Notes under the pieces: generated by a model
Told to the model about the DNA's origin: nothing
Seen by the model: the letters and a program-made list of their open reading frames with translations, nothing else
Database searches by the model: none
Assembly: GCA_002412965.1 (NCBI GenBank)
Contig: DHWB01000004.1
Span: 248,001-312,000 of the forward strand
Source of the DNA: Desulfomicrobium sp. UBA5193
GTDB lineage: Bacteria; Desulfobacterota; Desulfovibrionia; Desulfovibrionales; Desulfomicrobiaceae
Direction of reading: 5' to 3'
Length of the DNA: 64,000 nt
In this document: in pieces, positions 50,812 through 58,834 of the stretch
How positions within the stretch are numbered: position 1 is the first letter of the stretch
Layout of the letters: the number at the start of each line of letters is the position of its first letter
Made by a program: the position numbers and the translations under genes

Positions 50812-51740
50812 AACTCAAATTTCAAGTGCTTGCGCTTCTTGTCGCGGCGTTGTTTTTATTCGTGACCACCCTCGCTGGCATGGTTGAAGCGCGTGGTGGA
50901 GGACGTAGCGGTGGCGGCGGAGGAGGATTTACGCGCAGCAGTCCCGCCAAGAGCGGAAGCTTTTCGTCGCGATCCGGCTCAAGAAGCGCGGCGAGTCCGT
51001 CCACCCGTCAGGCGGGATCAATCCAGCGTCCGGCGCAGTCGTCAACCCGTCAGGCGGGAACAGCGCAACGTTCGGCGCAGTCTTCAACGCGTCAGACGGG
51101 AACAACCCAACGTCAGGCCCAATCTTCAACCAGGCAGACAGGAACGGCCCAGAGTTCGACGCGACAAGCCAGCCGTCAGGAAAGCACTTCCCAACGTCAG
51201 GGTCAGCGTGAGGAGGCCTCGGGAGAACGTCAGGGTCAGCGTGAGGAGGCCTCGGGAGAACGTCAGGGTCAGCGCCAGGATGCTACCGGGGAACGTCAGG
51301 GTCAGCGTCAGGAGACGCAGGGCCAGCGTCAGGATGCTGCCGGGGAAAGGCAGTCGGAGCGCGGGGATAATCGCGACGAAAACCGTGAAGACTGGCAGGA
51401 GCACCAGAAGGATCTTCAGGAAGACAGACAGGACTTTGCCGAGGATGAACTCGACGATTGGGACGACAATTGGCACGATGACGATTGGGACGACCACTGG
51501 GACGACGATGCCGCCGAGGCGTTTATCGTCGGGGCGGCCATTGGCGCGACCGTGGGCGTGGTCGCGGGCGCGGCGTCACAACCTACCTACGTGACGACCG
51601 TGACAACGCTCCCCTGTACCGGCAATGCGGTGATCATCAATGGCGTCAGCTATTACCAGTGCGGAACCACCTGGTACAACCGCGGCTACCAGGGCAGCAC
51701 TGTCGTCTATATGGTTACGACCCCGCCTCCGGGATTTTAA
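50808..51740 (+). CDS. Exported repeat-rich protein with Asp/Trp segment, DUF6515-like C-terminus
   Basis: 310 residues. Signal peptide about 1-28, then a Gly/Ser-rich start. Residues 65-115 contain three 14-residue units beginning STRQ(A/T)G and a partial fourth; 130-182 hold 11-residue units of the type RQGQREEASGE. An acidic stretch (about 195-240) is rich in Asp and Trp (DDNWHDDDWDDHWDDD). Then a glycine/alanine hydrophobic segment (AAEAFIVGAAIGATVG) and a C-terminal Cys/Tyr module with YYQCGTTWYNRGYQGS, resembling DUF6515 proteins. The mixed charge and low complexity suggest an envelope-associated or extracellular-matrix role. Coupled to the DUF2092 gene by ATGA. Confidence 0.75.
   Translation: MKLKFQVLALLVAALFLFVTTLAGMVEARGGGRSGGGGGGFTRSSPAKSGSFSSRSGSRSAASPSTRQAGSIQRPAQSSTRQAGTAQRSAQSSTRQTGTTQRQAQSSTRQTGTAQSSTRQASRQESTSQRQGQREEASGERQGQREEASGERQGQRQDATGERQGQRQETQGQRQDAAGERQSERGDNRDENREDWQEHQKDLQEDRQDFAEDELDDWDDNWHDDDWDDHWDDDAAEAFIVGAAIGATVGVVAGAASQPTYVTTVTTLPCTGNAVIINGVSYYQCGTTWYNRGYQGSTVVYMVTTPPPGF
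51000..51352 (+). repeat. Intragenic tandem repeats, 42-bp and 33-bp units
   Basis: 51000-51125 holds three 42-bp units (starting 51000, 51042, 51084) plus a partial fourth. 51195-51260 holds two identical 33-bp units, followed by two diverged ones to about 51352. All keep the reading frame. The identical pair shows recent duplication by slippage or unequal crossing-over. Confidence 0.85.
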
Positions 51741-51754
51741 GTATCAGAATCGGG

Positions 51755-51783
51755 GCGTGCAGCCCGCCGAGTGGGCTGCACGC
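51755..51783. repeat. Perfect 11-bp hairpin downstream of the repeat protein
   Basis: GCGTGCAGCCC (51755-51765) and GGGCTGCACGC (51773-51783) pair perfectly around GCCGAGT. There is no T-run, so it is at most a poor terminator. A second 8-bp stem, CTTTCGGG (51810) with CCCGAAGG (51831), follows and precedes a T-rich stretch. Together they fill the gap before murJ. Confidence 0.6.
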
Positions 51784-52020
51784 ACGCTCCGGGATGAGCA
51801 ACCGGCGTTCTTTCGGGTCGTCCTCGCAGGCCCGAAGGAGCGCCGTTTTTTGTGCTCAAGGTCGAGTGGTGGCGCGTTGTTTGCCCATACTGCAGTGTCC
51901 GCTGCAACGGGAAACCGCAAAAAAGCAGGTGGACGTGGAAATCGGCTCAGGATAGTTGAGGTTTCGTTTTCAACGGCTCCCTGGTCGGTCAAGTTTTTAG
52001 CATCAAAAGGGACGAATCTC

Positions 52021-53556
52021 GTGTCCACCAACAGCACCATTGCCCGCAATGCCTCCATCGTCTCCGTGGCGACCCTCCTCAGTCGGGGGCTCGGGCTCGT
52101 GCGCGACCTGATAATGGCTTACACCTTGGGCGCGTCCGTTCTGGCGGACGCCTTTTTCGTCGCCTTTCGCGTGCCCAATCTGCTGCGGAGCCTCTTTGCC
52201 GAGGGTTCCCTGACCATGGCTTTTGTGCCCACCTTCGTCAAAATACGGCAGGAGCAGGGGGACAAGGCCGCATTCATCCTGGCCCGCTCCATCCAGTTCT
52301 GGCTGCTCGTCATCCTTGGGCTCTTGACCCTCTTCGTCCTTCTCTTCCCCAAGGCCGTGACCCTGCTCATCGCCTCGGGTTTCGCCGCCAAGCGGCCGGA
52401 GCTCTTCGACCTGACCGCGAGCCTGGTCCAGATCTGCTTCCCCTACATCCTCTTCGTCTCCGGCGTGGCCCTGTGCATGGGCATCCTGAACAGCATGGGC
52501 CATTTCCTGGTTCCGGCGCTGGCCCCGTGCATCCTTAACATCGTACTCATCTGCGCAAGCCTCCTGGCCATCAAGGTTGGTGGGAACGTGGCCGTGTACC
52601 TGGCCTGGGGAGTGCTCGTGGCCGGAGTCGGGCAGTGGCTTCTGCAGCAGCCGATCCTGCGTTCCAAGGGTTTTTCCTGGGTCGGCCCCGTTGACCCCAC
52701 GGGGCCGGGCGTGCGGCGAATTGGCACCCTCATGCTGCCGACGATCCTCGGTTCGGCCGTGTACCAGATCAATATCCTCATCGGCACGGGCATGGCCTCC
52801 TTTCTGCCCGAAGGCTCCGTGTCCTATCTCTATTATGCGGACCGCCTCTTCCAGTTTCCCCTCGGCGTTTTCGGAGTGGCCGTGGGCGTGGCCACCCTGC
52901 CTTCGTTGTCCCTCTTGACCGCTCCGGAAAATCGGACCGAGTTCAAGGAGACCCTGGCCACCTCCCTGGGGCTGACCCTGTTCGTGAATCTGCCCGCCGC
53001 CGCCGGCCTGGCCGGGCTGTCCCTGCCCCTGGTCGATCTGCTCTTCGGGCGCGGCGAGTTTTCCTCGGCCGCCGTGCACGGCACCGCCATGGCCCTGCTT
53101 GGCTACGTGATCGGCTTGCCCGCCTTCTCAAGCGTGCGCTCCCTGGCCTCCGCCTACTACGCCCTCGGCGACACCAGAACCCCGGTGCGCGTGGCGCTTT
53201 GCTGTCTCTTCGTTTATGTCGTCGTCGGCTACACGAGCATGCAGTTTCTCGGGCACGTGGGCCTGGCCCTGGCCTCGTCCGTGTCGGCCTGGGTCAACGT
53301 GGCTCTGCTCGGCTTTCTCCTGCGCAGGCATTGCGGAGCCTGGTTCCGCCTGAACCGTGACATAGTCTTTTCATTCTTCTTAAGCCTTGGCATTCTTGCC
53401 GGTTGCTGGCTCAGCACGGCCATGGGGCCGGTCTGCCTGCTCTTCATCCCCGTCTGGGTGATCCTGTACATGGGGGCGGGGATGGCGCTGGGCATCAGCC
53501 AGGCACGACTTTTCGCCGATGTGCTGGGCCGGCGCTTCCGGCGCAGGCGGGTCTGA
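52021..53556 (+). CDS. murJ: Lipid II flippase MurJ
   Basis: A 511-residue MOP-superfamily protein with about 14 membrane helices that flips lipid II for peptidoglycan synthesis. The N-terminal signature is ASIVSVATLLSRGLGLVRD and the next loop FFVAFRVPNLLRSLFAEGSL. The loop FSSAAVHGTAMALLGYVIGL is also typical. GTG 52021 has AAGGGA eight bases upstream; the frame extends upstream to 51640 but would include the hairpin and the repeat gene. It is followed by dapL after 75 bases, so two steps of wall precursor supply sit together. Confidence 0.93.
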   Translation: MSTNSTIARNASIVSVATLLSRGLGLVRDLIMAYTLGASVLADAFFVAFRVPNLLRSLFAEGSLTMAFVPTFVKIRQEQGDKAAFILARSIQFWLLVILGLLTLFVLLFPKAVTLLIASGFAAKRPELFDLTASLVQICFPYILFVSGVALCMGILNSMGHFLVPALAPCILNIVLICASLLAIKVGGNVAVYLAWGVLVAGVGQWLLQQPILRSKGFSWVGPVDPTGPGVRRIGTLMLPTILGSAVYQINILIGTGMASFLPEGSVSYLYYADRLFQFPLGVFGVAVGVATLPSLSLLTAPENRTEFKETLATSLGLTLFVNLPAAAGLAGLSLPLVDLLFGRGEFSSAAVHGTAMALLGYVIGLPAFSSVRSLASAYYALGDTRTPVRVALCCLFVYVVVGYTSMQFLGHVGLALASSVSAWVNVALLGFLLRRHCGAWFRLNRDIVFSFFLSLGILAGCWLSTAMGPVCLLFIPVWVILYMGAGMALGISQARLFADVLGRRFRRRRV

Positions 53557-53631
53557 CTTGAACTGCGAGCCCTTTGACGTTACGGGTCTGGCTTCCACGC
53601 AACACCGAAAACAAACCAATGAGGACCACAT

Positions 53632-54855
53632 ATGATCCGCATCAATGAAAATTATCTGAAGCTCAAGGCCTCCTATCTTTTTGCCGACATCGCCCGGCGC
53701 GTGAACGCCTTTCAGCAGGCCAACCCTGACAAGAAGGTCATCCGCCTCGGCATCGGAGACGTGACCGAACCTCTGCCCGAGGCCGTGGTCGCCGCTTTCC
53801 ATCAGGGTGTGGACGAAATGGCCGATGCCAAGACCTTTCGCGGTTATGGCCCCGAGCAGGGCTATGACTTTTTGCGCAATCTGATCGCCAAAGAGGATTT
53901 CCAGTCACGCGGGGCGGACATCTCCGGGGATGAGATCTTTGTCAGCGACGGTGCCAAGTGCGACACGGGCAATATCCAGGAGCTCTTTGCCGGGGACATC
54001 CGCATCGCCATCCCCGACCCGGTCTATCCGGTTTATGTCGACACCAACGTCATGGCCGGCCGCACCGGCGCCAATGTGGACGGCCGCTACGAAGGGCTCA
54101 TCTATCTCGACGGGACCATGGAGAACGGGTTTATCCCGGCCCTGCCGAATGAGCCCGTGGACCTGATCTATCTGTGCTACCCCAACAACCCCACCGGCGC
54201 GACCATCACCAAGGCCCAGCTCAAAGCCTGGGTGGATTACGCACGGGCCAACAAGGCGCTCATCCTGTTCGACGCCGCCTACGAAGCCTTCATTCGCGAC
54301 CCCGAGCTGCCGAGATCCATCTACGAGATCGAAGGGGCGCGCGAGGTGGCCATCGAATTCCGCTCGCTGTCCAAGACGGCGGGCTTCACGGGCACGCGTC
54401 TGGCCTTCACCGTGGTGCCCAAGACCTGCATGGCCTATGACAGCCAAGGGGGCGCGCACAGCCTGCACGCCATGTGGAACCGCCGCCACACCACCAAGTT
54501 CAACGGCGTGTCCTATCCGGTGCAAAAAGCCGCCGCGGCCGTCTATTCGCCCGAGGGCAAGGCGCAGGCCAAGGCGCTCGTGGACCATTATCTGAACAAC
54601 GCGGCCATTATCCGCAAGGAAATGACTGCGCTGGGCTATGACTGCGTGGGCGGGGAAAATTCGCCGTATGTCTGGATCGACGGCAAGATGGGCTCGTGGG
54701 AGTTTTTCGACATGCTGCTGACCAAGGCCGCCGTGGTCTGCACGCCGGGTGCCGGGTTCGGGACCTGCGGCGAGGGTTACATCCGCATTTCCGCGTTCAA
54801 CAGCCTGACCAATGTTCAGGAAGCCATGGAGCGGCTGCGCTCCGTTCTGAAGTAG
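53632..54855 (+). CDS. dapL: LL-diaminopimelate aminotransferase DapL
   Basis: A 407-residue PLP enzyme converting tetrahydrodipicolinate directly to LL-diaminopimelate, the shortcut lysine/murein route found in plants, Chlamydiae and sulfate reducers. It opens with INENYLKLKASYLFADIARR and has RLGIGDVTEPLPEAVV, LCYPNNPTGATITKAQL and the lysine loop SLSKTAGFTGTRLAF. The length and substrate-binding residues are as in characterised DapL. ATGAGGACCACAT precedes the ATG. It makes the wall precursor that MurJ moves as lipid II, and the aspartate kinase gene upstream feeds it. Confidence 0.96.
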   Translation: MIRINENYLKLKASYLFADIARRVNAFQQANPDKKVIRLGIGDVTEPLPEAVVAAFHQGVDEMADAKTFRGYGPEQGYDFLRNLIAKEDFQSRGADISGDEIFVSDGAKCDTGNIQELFAGDIRIAIPDPVYPVYVDTNVMAGRTGANVDGRYEGLIYLDGTMENGFIPALPNEPVDLIYLCYPNNPTGATITKAQLKAWVDYARANKALILFDAAYEAFIRDPELPRSIYEIEGAREVAIEFRSLSKTAGFTGTRLAFTVVPKTCMAYDSQGGAHSLHAMWNRRHTTKFNGVSYPVQKAAAAVYSPEGKAQAKALVDHYLNNAAIIRKEMTALGYDCVGGENSPYVWIDGKMGSWEFFDMLLTKAAVVCTPGAGFGTCGEGYIRISAFNSLTNVQEAMERLRSVLK

Positions 54856-54856
54856 G

Positions 54857-55639
54857 ATGAGCTTTCCGGCCCAGGATCAGGCCCGGCGGAATTTTCCGCG
54901 CGGGCTCTCCCAGCCGGAGTCGGGTTTTCGTTTTTCCATGGACGCATTGCTGCTGGCCGCCTTTGCCGGTCGGGAGCCGGTGCGTGGCCGGATTCTCGAT
55001 ATGGGGACAGGATGCGGGGTGGTGGGGCTTGGACTGGCCCTTGACCACCCCGATTTTTTTGGGGTCGGTCTGGACCTGAATCCCGAGATGCTGCTCCATG
55101 CACGCGAAAATGTCCGTCGTCTGGGTTTTGACGACCGCTTCGCTCTGCTCCGGGCCGACGTGGGCCGGCCGTTTGGCCTTCCGCCCGAAAGTATGGATCT
55201 GGTGCTGTGCAATCCTCCGTACCGTGACCCCGGTCGGGGCCGGACCTGTCCGGACGAGGGCAAGACCCTGGCGCGTTTCGAGAGCCGGGCGGGACTCGCG
55301 GACTTCGTTCGCGCCGCGTCCTCTCTGGTGCGCAACAGGAAAAATTGCTTCTTCATTCTGCTGGCCGAGCGCGCCGACGAGCTGCTGGACCTGCTGCGCG
55401 CATCAAGGCTGCAGCCCAAGGAGGTGCTGTTCGTGCATCAGCGCCTCGACGCCACGGCCCGTCTGGTGCTTGTGCGGAGCCTCAAGAACGGAGGTCCGGG
55501 ACTTGTGGTGCTTGCGCCTCTGATCCTGCACGAGGGCCAGGGAGATCAGACGCGCCTGTCCGCCGCTGCGCTGTCTTTTTGTCCGCGTCTGGCCTGCAAT
55601 GCGGGTCTGGGCGGGAAGGACGGGGAGGTCTGCCCCTAA
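54857..55639 (+). CDS. TrmN6-like N6-adenine methyltransferase
   Basis: A 260-residue SAM methyltransferase. Motif I is LDMGTGCGVVGLGLAL, the acidic loop FGVGLDLNPEML, and the catalytic NPPY (in DLVLCNPPYRDPGRG). FRFSMDALLLAAFAG at the N-terminus is typical of TrmN6, which makes m6A37 in tRNA-Val. A release-factor glutamine methyltransferase shares the NPPY motif but has an extra helical domain not seen here. The C-terminal 60 residues are less conserved. It starts one base after the dapL stop, so it is co-transcribed. Confidence 0.78.
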   Translation: MSFPAQDQARRNFPRGLSQPESGFRFSMDALLLAAFAGREPVRGRILDMGTGCGVVGLGLALDHPDFFGVGLDLNPEMLLHARENVRRLGFDDRFALLRADVGRPFGLPPESMDLVLCNPPYRDPGRGRTCPDEGKTLARFESRAGLADFVRAASSLVRNRKNCFFILLAERADELLDLLRASRLQPKEVLFVHQRLDATARLVLVRSLKNGGPGLVVLAPLILHEGQGDQTRLSAAALSFCPRLACNAGLGGKDGEVCP

Positions 55640-55672
55640 AAAAGAGAATTCCCGCACGGGTGGCGGGAATTC
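55638..55672 (-). terminator. Rho-independent terminator of the 46-residue gene
   Basis: On the minus strand the perfect 10-bp stem GAATTCCCGC/GCGGGAATTC (55646-55655 with 55663-55672) is followed by CTCTTTTTT. It lies 31 bases after the stop of the minus-strand small gene, supporting that gene. On the plus strand it has no T-run. Its core matches the intergenic palindromes at 58712 and 58772. Confidence 0.8.
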
Positions 55673-55702
55673 GGGAGATTCAGGGTCTGGCGGAGCGTAG
55701 AC

Positions 55703-55843
55703 CTATTTGGTCATGCGGCCGATAATGAAGGAAATGAGCGCCACCGCGAAGAGCATGCCGAGGACATAGTCCGTGTCGAGGGCTGCCTGCAGGGTGGTGG
55801 TGATTTCGATGAATGTGTCCTTGATGGGATAATGCTCTTCCAT
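55703..55843 (-). CDS. 46-residue single-pass membrane protein
   Basis: A short gene missed by length filters. ATG at 55843 is preceded by AGCAGGAGCATAC, a good ribosome site. The protein starts MEEHYPIKDTFIEITTT, then has a hydrophobic helix at about 27-43 (YVLGMLFAVALISFIIG) and ends RMTK, so the N-terminus is likely outside or in the cytoplasm depending on topology (positive-inside predicts C-in). A strong intrinsic terminator follows. Own ribosome site plus terminator make a real gene likely. Function unknown. Upstream, 70 bases away, is the CBS-ACT gene on the same strand. Confidence 0.65.
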   Translation of the reverse strand: MEEHYPIKDTFIEITTTLQAALDTDYVLGMLFAVALISFIIGRMTK

Positions 55844-55913
55844 GTATGCTCCTGCTGCACAGCAAAGCCCGCAAACACGCGTCCACGGGCCTTGGAGAAA
55901 ATGTACGCTTACG

Positions 55914-56579
55914 TTAGTTGATTCCGTCCCGGACCCAGAAGGTCATGTTGTACTTGTCTTTGAGTTCCTGCTGAAGCTCGTTCAAGATGTACTTTTCCAT
56001 ATCCATGATGCGGATGAAGACCTGCCGGAAACCTTTCTCGACCTTGTCGTAGGAGGTCAGGACCGAAATGACTCTGGCCTTGTGTCCGCGCAGGCAGTCC
56101 AGAACTTCTTTCAGGGTGCCGCGCTCATCGGGCAGCTTGAGGCCGAACTGTATGCCGCCGTGGTAAACGCCTGTGATGCTCAGGAGAACGCTGTACACCT
56201 CGTTCTGGGTCATGATGCCGACCAGTTCGTCCTTGTCGTTCAACACGGGCAGGCCGGAAATTTTCTTGTCGTGCATGATGGCCGCGCATTTCAGGACCGT
56301 GTCCGTGTCCCTGATGGTCAGGGGATTGGGGGTCATGATGTTTTTGACTTTGATCTCGGAGAGCAGGTAGTACAGTTCGTGCACGTCCAGAGTGGTGGCC
56401 TTGGAAGGGGAGGCTTCCTTCACGTCCCGGTCGCTGAGCATGCCGAGCAGCTTTCCCTTGTCGTCGACAACGGGCAGGCGGCGGATGCCTTTTTCCTTCA
56501 TCAGCTTGGCCGCGCGCATCATGGAGGCTTCGGGGTCCACCGTGATCACGTCCTTGGTCATCCATTCATTGATAATCAT
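55914..56579 (-). CDS. CBS-pair and ACT-like domain protein
   Basis: A 221-residue soluble protein. Two CBS motifs (about 5-60 and 75-130), each with MTKDVITVDPEASMMRAAKL and NIMTPNPLTIRDTDTVLKCA type openings, form a Bateman module that usually senses adenine nucleotides. The C-terminal part (about 140-221) is an ACT-like domain (GVYHGGIQFGLKLPDERGTL), a combination seen in AcuB-like proteins. AcuB is linked to acetoin catabolism, but no acetoin genes lie here. AAGGAG precedes the ATG. A GGCGGG/CCCGCC hairpin at 56596-56610 lies next to the ribosome site. Confidence 0.87.
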   Translation of the reverse strand: MIINEWMTKDVITVDPEASMMRAAKLMKEKGIRRLPVVDDKGKLLGMLSDRDVKEASPSKATTLDVHELYYLLSEIKVKNIMTPNPLTIRDTDTVLKCAAIMHDKKISGLPVLNDKDELVGIMTQNEVYSVLLSITGVYHGGIQFGLKLPDERGTLKEVLDCLRGHKARVISVLTSYDKVEKGFRQVFIRIMDMEKYILNELQQELKDKYNMTFWVRDGIN

Positions 56580-56689
56580 GTTATTTCTCCTTGGAGGCGG
56601 GTTGCCCGCCCTTGGTGAAGCTGTGTCTCTTTTGGGCAGTCAAAAATGCATGTAAGTTGTTCAGCCGATAATATCTTTCAGTCATTCCG

Positions 56690-57502
56690 TCAAAGGCTGG
56701 ATATCAAATCGGCCACAACTTTGGCATAAAGATCCGGACGCCGATGGGAAAGGGCGGGAATGTTGCGACGGGCCCGGTCGATGTTTGCCGGGTCGACGAG
56801 CCCGCAGACCAGTCCTTCCCGGACTGGGTCGGCCATGACTGCCTCGCCGGACGGGGGAATGAAGAGGGAGTGTCCGCCGAAGGGGAACGCGCCTTGGTCG
56901 CCGACCCGGTTGGCGCCGAGCAGGTAGCACTGGTTTTCCAGAGCCCTGGCCGTACAGAGGGCTTTCCAGACGTCGATTCTGGCTCTGGGCCAGGCGGCGG
57001 CCAGGAGCAGGACCTGGCAGCCGTCGATGGCCTGCACCCGGTACAGCTCGGGAAAGCGCAGGTCGTAGCAGATGGAGAGGCCAAAGCGGATCCCGTCCAG
57101 CTCGAAGCCGGCTATCTCGCCGCCGGGGCTGAAGACGCCTGTTTCGTCGGCATCCCCGGTTTGAAAAAGGTGGATCTTGCGGTATTCGCTCAAGATCGTT
57201 CCCTGCGGGCCGAAGGCGACTAGAGCGTTGGTCAGCCCTGTCTCGCAGGGCAGGCAGACGCCGCAGACCAGGCATATGCCGAACTCCGCGGCCAGGCCCA
57301 GGAGGCATTCCCGCACTTGTGGCCAGGAGTCGCGGCCATGCCTGGCGATGGCGGGCATATCATAACCGAGGTCGGAAATCTCCGGAAAGAGCAGCATGCG
57401 GCAACCGGCCTCGGCTCCCGCCAGGACATGGGTGCGGATCTTTTGCAGGTTTCCCTGCACATCTCCAGGAAATCCGGACATTTGAACTGCGGCGATTTTC
57501 AT
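56690..57502 (-). CDS. Nitrilase-family amidohydrolase (NIT2/omega-amidase-like)
   Basis: A 270-residue carbon-nitrogen hydrolase. The catalytic triad is visible: Glu41 in LLFPEISDLG, Lys in YRKIHLFQTG (about 110) and Cys in SICYDLRFPE (about 144). The size and the GDADETGVFSPGGE loop fit the omega-amidase/NIT2 group, which deamidates alpha-ketoglutaramate or repairs deaminated glutathione. Nearby genes do not settle the substrate. ATG 57502 has AAAGGATATGAC upstream. It is divergent from larC with 43 bases between starts. Confidence 0.87.
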   Translation of the reverse strand: MKIAAVQMSGFPGDVQGNLQKIRTHVLAGAEAGCRMLLFPEISDLGYDMPAIARHGRDSWPQVRECLLGLAAEFGICLVCGVCLPCETGLTNALVAFGPQGTILSEYRKIHLFQTGDADETGVFSPGGEIAGFELDGIRFGLSICYDLRFPELYRVQAIDGCQVLLLAAAWPRARIDVWKALCTARALENQCYLLGANRVGDQGAFPFGGHSLFIPPSGEAVMADPVREGLVCGLVDPANIDRARRNIPALSHRRPDLYAKVVADLISSL

Positions 57503-57545
57503 GTCATATCCTTTGCCGAAGACACCGTGAATTGTGAGGAAACAC

Positions 57546-58694
57546 ATGCCCGAGTTGCATCTTGATTGTCCAGCCGGGATTGCCGGAGACATGTTCCTGG
57601 CGGCCATGGCCGCTCTTGGAGTTGATTTCGCCCCCTTGCGGGCCGCTTTCGTCCAGGCCGGCGTCGATGTCGAAATCACGGCTCTGGATGCGCGGGACAA
57701 GGGCATCGCCGGCAAGCGCATGCAGATCAGCGCGCCCGAGGCACAGCCCCTGCGGCATCTGGCCGATCTGACCGCGATTGTCCGGGCGCTGCCTGTCTCA
57801 CAGGCTGTCCGCCAGCGCTCCGAGGCCGCCTTGGCGCGTCTGGCCGAAGTGGAGGCCGGTGTGCATGGCTGCGCCCTGGAAGAGGTCCATTTTCACGAGG
57901 TCGGCGCCGTGGACACGCTGGTCGACGTGGTCGGGGCCTTCTGGGCTCTGGAGGCGCTTGGGGTGAGCCGGGTGACCTGTTCCCGCGTGCCCTGGTTTTC
58001 CGGCACGGTCCGCTGCGCCCACGGGCTCATGCCCTTGCCCGCCCCTGCGACCACGGTCCTCCTGCAGGGCAAGCCCGTGTATCCGACCGAGTTTCATGGG
58101 GAGCTCATCACTCCCACGGGCGCGTTGCTGCTGGACCGGATTGTCGATGAGTTCACCTTCGGCCCGGCAGGATGCCTCAAACGCTCGGGGCTGGGTCTTG
58201 GCACCATGGAGCTTCCTACGGTCAACGGCCTGCGTGTCCTGCTTCTGGCAGGGGACGGGCCTGGGCTTGAGCGGATCATGGTGCTGGAGACAAATGTCGA
58301 TCATCTCACGGGGGAGGAGATAGGCGGAGTTTTCGGAGTGCTGCTGGGGGAAGGGGCGCTGGATGTCCTCTTTCTGCCCGGCGTGATGAAGAAGAACCGG
58401 CCGGGCGGGCTGCTCCAGGTGCTCTGCAGGCCTGAAGATCTGGTGCGGATCAGGGATCTCGTATTTGCCCAGACGCTGACCCTGGGCCTGCGCATCACCG
58501 AGACGACCCGCGCCGTGTTGCCCCGCGCCGCCGCCACCCGCCCGACGCCCTGGGGGGAGGTGGCCGCCAAGGAGACCGTGGTCGAGGGAGAACGCTACAC
58601 GCGTCCGGAGTTCGAGGCGCTGCAAGCCCTGGCCGAACGCACGGGCCGTTCCGTGGCGCAGTTGCGCTATCTGTTGGGGGAGGAGCAGAAATAG
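57546..58694 (+). CDS. larC: Nickel-pincer cofactor biosynthesis protein LarC
   Basis: A 382-residue nickel insertase that puts Ni into the pyridinium-bis-thiocarboxylate cofactor of lactate racemase and related enzymes. It starts ELHLDCPAGIAGDMFLAAMA, has ALEEVHFHEVGAVDTLVDVVG with the His/Glu metal site and PTGALLLDRIVDEF. In Lactiplantibacillus plantarum LarC is made by a programmed frameshift from two frames; here it is one continuous frame. ATG 57546 follows GAGGAAACAC; the frame also has ATG 57534 without a site. LarA, LarB and LarE are not in this window. Confidence 0.92.
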   Translation: MPELHLDCPAGIAGDMFLAAMAALGVDFAPLRAAFVQAGVDVEITALDARDKGIAGKRMQISAPEAQPLRHLADLTAIVRALPVSQAVRQRSEAALARLAEVEAGVHGCALEEVHFHEVGAVDTLVDVVGAFWALEALGVSRVTCSRVPWFSGTVRCAHGLMPLPAPATTVLLQGKPVYPTEFHGELITPTGALLLDRIVDEFTFGPAGCLKRSGLGLGTMELPTVNGLRVLLLAGDGPGLERIMVLETNVDHLTGEEIGGVFGVLLGEGALDVLFLPGVMKKNRPGGLLQVLCRPEDLVRIRDLVFAQTLTLGLRITETTRAVLPRAAATRPTPWGEVAAKETVVEGERYTRPEFEALQALAERTGRSVAQLRYLLGEEQK

Positions 58695-58711
58695 AATCGG
58701 CGTCGTTCGCC

Positions 58712-58739
58712 GTGTCATTCCCGTGCGGGCAGGAATCCA
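58712..58739. repeat. REP-like palindromic repeat, copy 1
   Basis: GTGTCATTCCCGTGCGGGCAGGAATCCA reads as an imperfect palindrome around ATTCC...GGAAT. Copy 2 lies 60 bases downstream. The type (TCATTCCCGCG..GGCGGGAATCC) is a dispersed intergenic repeat I know from many bacterial genomes. Confidence 0.75.
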
Positions 58740-58771
58740 CGGTTCAACCCTTGACGTACCATTTACCAACA

Positions 58772-58799
58772 GTGTCATTCCCGCGCAGGCGGGAATCCA
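58772..58799. repeat. REP-like palindromic repeat, copy 2
   Basis: GTGTCATTCCCGCGCAGGCGGGAATCCA differs from copy 1 at four positions, which improve the stem (CCCGC with GCGGG). The two copies are in the same orientation and exactly 60 bases apart. Confidence 0.78.
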
Positions 58800-58834
58800 T
58801 CCGGGCGGATGACCAGCACAGCCCCGAGGCGGTG

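Noticed and set aside
58695..58834. CRISPR array from the two repeats
   Set aside because: Only two copies, the repeat itself is palindromic and REP-like, there are no cas genes, and the spacer is a single 32-base segment.
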